Shown here piece by piece: positions 4,947-5,841 of a DNA stretch of 5,841 bases. The stretch is from Planctomycetota bacterium (GTDB lineage: Bacteria > Planctomycetota > Phycisphaerae > UBA1845 > PWPN01): the NCBI GenBank assembly GCA_016209665.1, contig JACQVT010000928.1, forward strand, positions 1-5,841, given 5' to 3'. The translations under genes were made by a program, and so were the position numbers. The notes below the pieces were generated by a model. The model did not search any database. It was not told the origin of the DNA and was given only the letters and a program-made list of their open reading frames with translations. Every line of letters starts with the position of its first letter. Within the stretch, counting starts at the first letter, position 1.

Positions 4947-5841
4947 GGCGTGGCGACCTCGGGGACCGTGGGGCATGTTTGCGTCGGGATGCCGCGCGGA
5001 CTGAAGTCCGCGGCTCGCCAACGTGTGCGGAGACTTCGGCGGCGCGGGCATCGCTGGCCCGGGCATCGCCGCCGCGGGCGACGGCCCGGCCGATCAGGGC
5101 GGCCATGTAGCCCGCGCCGAAGCCATTGTCGATGTTGACGACCGAGACGCCGGCCGCACAACTGTTCAGCATCGTCAGCAGCGGAGCCAGGCCCTGCAGG
5201 TGGGCGCCGTACCCCACGCTCGTGGGCACGGCGATTACCGGTGCCGAGACCAAGCCCCCGACCACGCTCGGCAGCGCCCCCTCCATGCCCGCGCAGACCA
5301 CGATGGCCACCGCGTCGGCCAGTTCGCCCAGGTGGGCGAGCAGTCGATGGATGCCCGCCACGCCCACGTCGTAGAAATGGCGCGTGGGCTGGTCCATGAT
5401 CTCGCAGGTTTCGCGGGCCTCCTCGGCCACCGGCATGTCCGACGTGCCGGCGCAGACGATCGCGACATAGTTGGCCCCGGCGGGCCCGCCGCCCGTGTGG
5501 GACCGGTTTCCAGCCGGTCCGATCTCATGGCCTTGGGATGGGCGCTTCGGCTGCCGAATGGTGATCGTCCGCGCGATCGCGTTGTAACGCGCGTTCCTGA
5601 ACCGGCGCCGGACCGCCGCCGCCAGATCGGTCGAGACCCGCGTCGCCAGCAGATTGCCCCCACCCGCCAGCCGCCGCCCGATGATGGCCAGAACCTGCTC
5701 CGTCTGCTTGCCCTCGCAGTACACCACCTCGGGGAAACCGCACCTCAGGGCCCGATGGTGGTCCACCTTGGCGAATCCCATGTCCTCAAACGGCAGCCGC
5801 TTGAGAACGGCCAGGGCCTCCTCCACCGGCCGCTCCTGACG
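4918..5841 (-). CDS. larB: LarB, pyridinium-3,5-biscarboxylic acid mononucleotide synthase (5' end off window)
   Basis: LarB carboxylates nicotinic acid adenine dinucleotide and releases AMP to give P2CMN, the first step towards the nickel-pincer nucleotide of lactate racemase and related enzymes. The frame stays open to the window edge, so the true start is upstream; the GTG at 5826 is within the conserved 'VEEALAVLKRLPFEDMGFAKVDHHRALR' N-terminus. Counting from that GTG, the PurE-like domain shows 'AGTSDMPVAEEA' (126-137), 'YDVGVAGIHRLLAHL' (152-166), 'GMEGALPSVVGGLV' (180-193), 'PTSVGYGA' (201-208) and 'MLNSCAAGVSVVNIDNGFGAGY' starting at 219. C223 and E182 correspond to residues reported as important in the Lactobacillus enzyme. 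Two oddities: about 25 extra residues (95-119) between the N-terminal and PurE-like domains, and about 55 extra residues (248-302) past the usual end, rich in Arg, Ala and Ser. Both hold palindromic DNA. nnrD follows with a 29-bp overlap. The partner genes larC and larE are not in view. Confidence 0.92.
   Translation of the reverse strand, partial: RQERPVEEALAVLKRLPFEDMGFAKVDHHRALRCGFPEVVYCEGKQTEQVLAIIGRRLAGGGNLLATRVSTDLAAAVRRRFRNARYNAIARTITIRQPKRPSQGHEIGPAGNRSHTGGGPAGANYVAIVCAGTSDMPVAEEARETCEIMDQPTRHFYDVGVAGIHRLLAHLGELADAVAIVVCAGMEGALPSVVGGLVSAPVIAVPTSVGYGAHLQGLAPLLTMLNSCAAGVSVVNIDNGFGAGYMAALIGRAVARGGDARASDARAAEVSAHVGEPRTSVRAASRRKHAPRSPRSPRHAARSAKNP
4993..5014. repeat. REP-like imperfect palindrome in the larB 3' extension, upstream of nnrD
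   Basis: CGCGGACT (4995-5002) and AGTCCGCG (5005-5012) are perfect reverse complements around a two-base centre; as a hairpin it gives a 7-bp stem with TGAA loop. A longer pairing is possible if the CG at 4995-4996 bulges out: CCG + CGGACT against AGTCCG + CGG. A bulged GC stem of this size is typical of REP-class elements. It encodes 'EPRTSVRAA' in larB frame and lies 47 bp before the nnrD start. Confidence 0.55.
5479..5520. repeat. Palindromic element inside larB coding sequence (interdomain linker)
   Basis: Two adjacent dyads: a perfect 12-bp palindrome GGCGGGCCCGCC (5479-5490), and a hairpin with arms GGACCGG (5500-5506) and CCGGTCC (5514-5520), extendable to nine pairs through a G-T and an A-T pair around loop TCC. 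In larB frame the hairpin reads 'GPAGNRS' (residues 103-109). It lies within the extra linker at 5470-5544 that ordinary LarB proteins lack, which suggests an inserted repeat kept in frame. Confidence 0.55.

Noticed and set aside
4249..5004. Plus-strand open frame of 251 codons opposite nnrD
   Set aside because: Arg/Pro/Ala-rich shadow frame; nnrD motifs on the minus strand are unambiguous.
4947..5066. Longer nnrD starting at ATG 5066
   Set aside because: The extra 40 residues derive from the palindromic repeat and larB overlap, lack family similarity and have no ribosome site; ATG 4946 fits better.
1..5841. tRNA, rRNA, CRISPR array, insertion sequence ends or transposase
   Set aside because: No cloverleaf-like segment, regularly spaced repeats or transposase motifs were recognised on either strand by eye.

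Overview
The window is GC-rich, tightly packed bacterial DNA. It looks like a member of the Planctomycetota or a close PVC relative, probably Phycisphaerae-like. The strongest clue is a large pseudopilin-type protein (prepilin cleavage site, one N-terminal membrane helix, 'CPAD' segment, C-terminal 'LYLDTHAEY' segment), a type greatly expanded in that phylum. A GH88 gene beside a Gfo/Idh/MocA oxidoreductase also fits a polysaccharide-degrading planctomycete. No marker gene is present, so the assignment is an inference.

Left part (1-2199, + strand): a sugar-catabolism operon. It holds the 3' end of a GH88 unsaturated glucuronyl hydrolase, a small cupin 10 bp downstream, and a complete Gfo/Idh/MocA oxidoreductase after an 85-bp gap that carries a short heptamer tandem repeat. 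A plausible division of labour is release of an unsaturated uronate by GH88, ring opening or isomerisation by the cupin (KdgF-like role, unproven), and redox conversion by the oxidoreductase.

Middle (about 2194-2899, + strand): a two-gene DUF433/DUF5615 toxin-antitoxin-like module with its own TATAAT promoter and a small dyad before the first start codon. The toxin gene overlaps the end of the convergent pseudopilin gene (2880-3806, - strand) by 20 bp. The only gap above 130 bp (3807-3944) holds a minus-strand TATAAT box bracketed by a perfect 8-bp inverted repeat, which looks like the pseudopilin promoter with an operator.

Right part (3945-5841, - strand): larB (pyridinium-3,5-biscarboxylate mononucleotide synthase, first step of the nickel-pincer cofactor pathway; 5' end off the window) followed by overlapping nnrD (NAD(P)H-hydrate dehydratase). 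Both enzymes act on nicotinate/nicotinamide dinucleotides. The most unusual signal is here. Two different palindromic, REP-like elements lie inside larB, both in frame: one in an extra ~25-residue linker between its two domains, the other in a ~55-residue C-terminal extension that runs over the start of nnrD. This resembles protein-coding palindromic elements such as those of Rickettsia. No RNA gene, CRISPR array or insertion sequence was recognised, and nothing here amounts to a clearly new multi-gene system.
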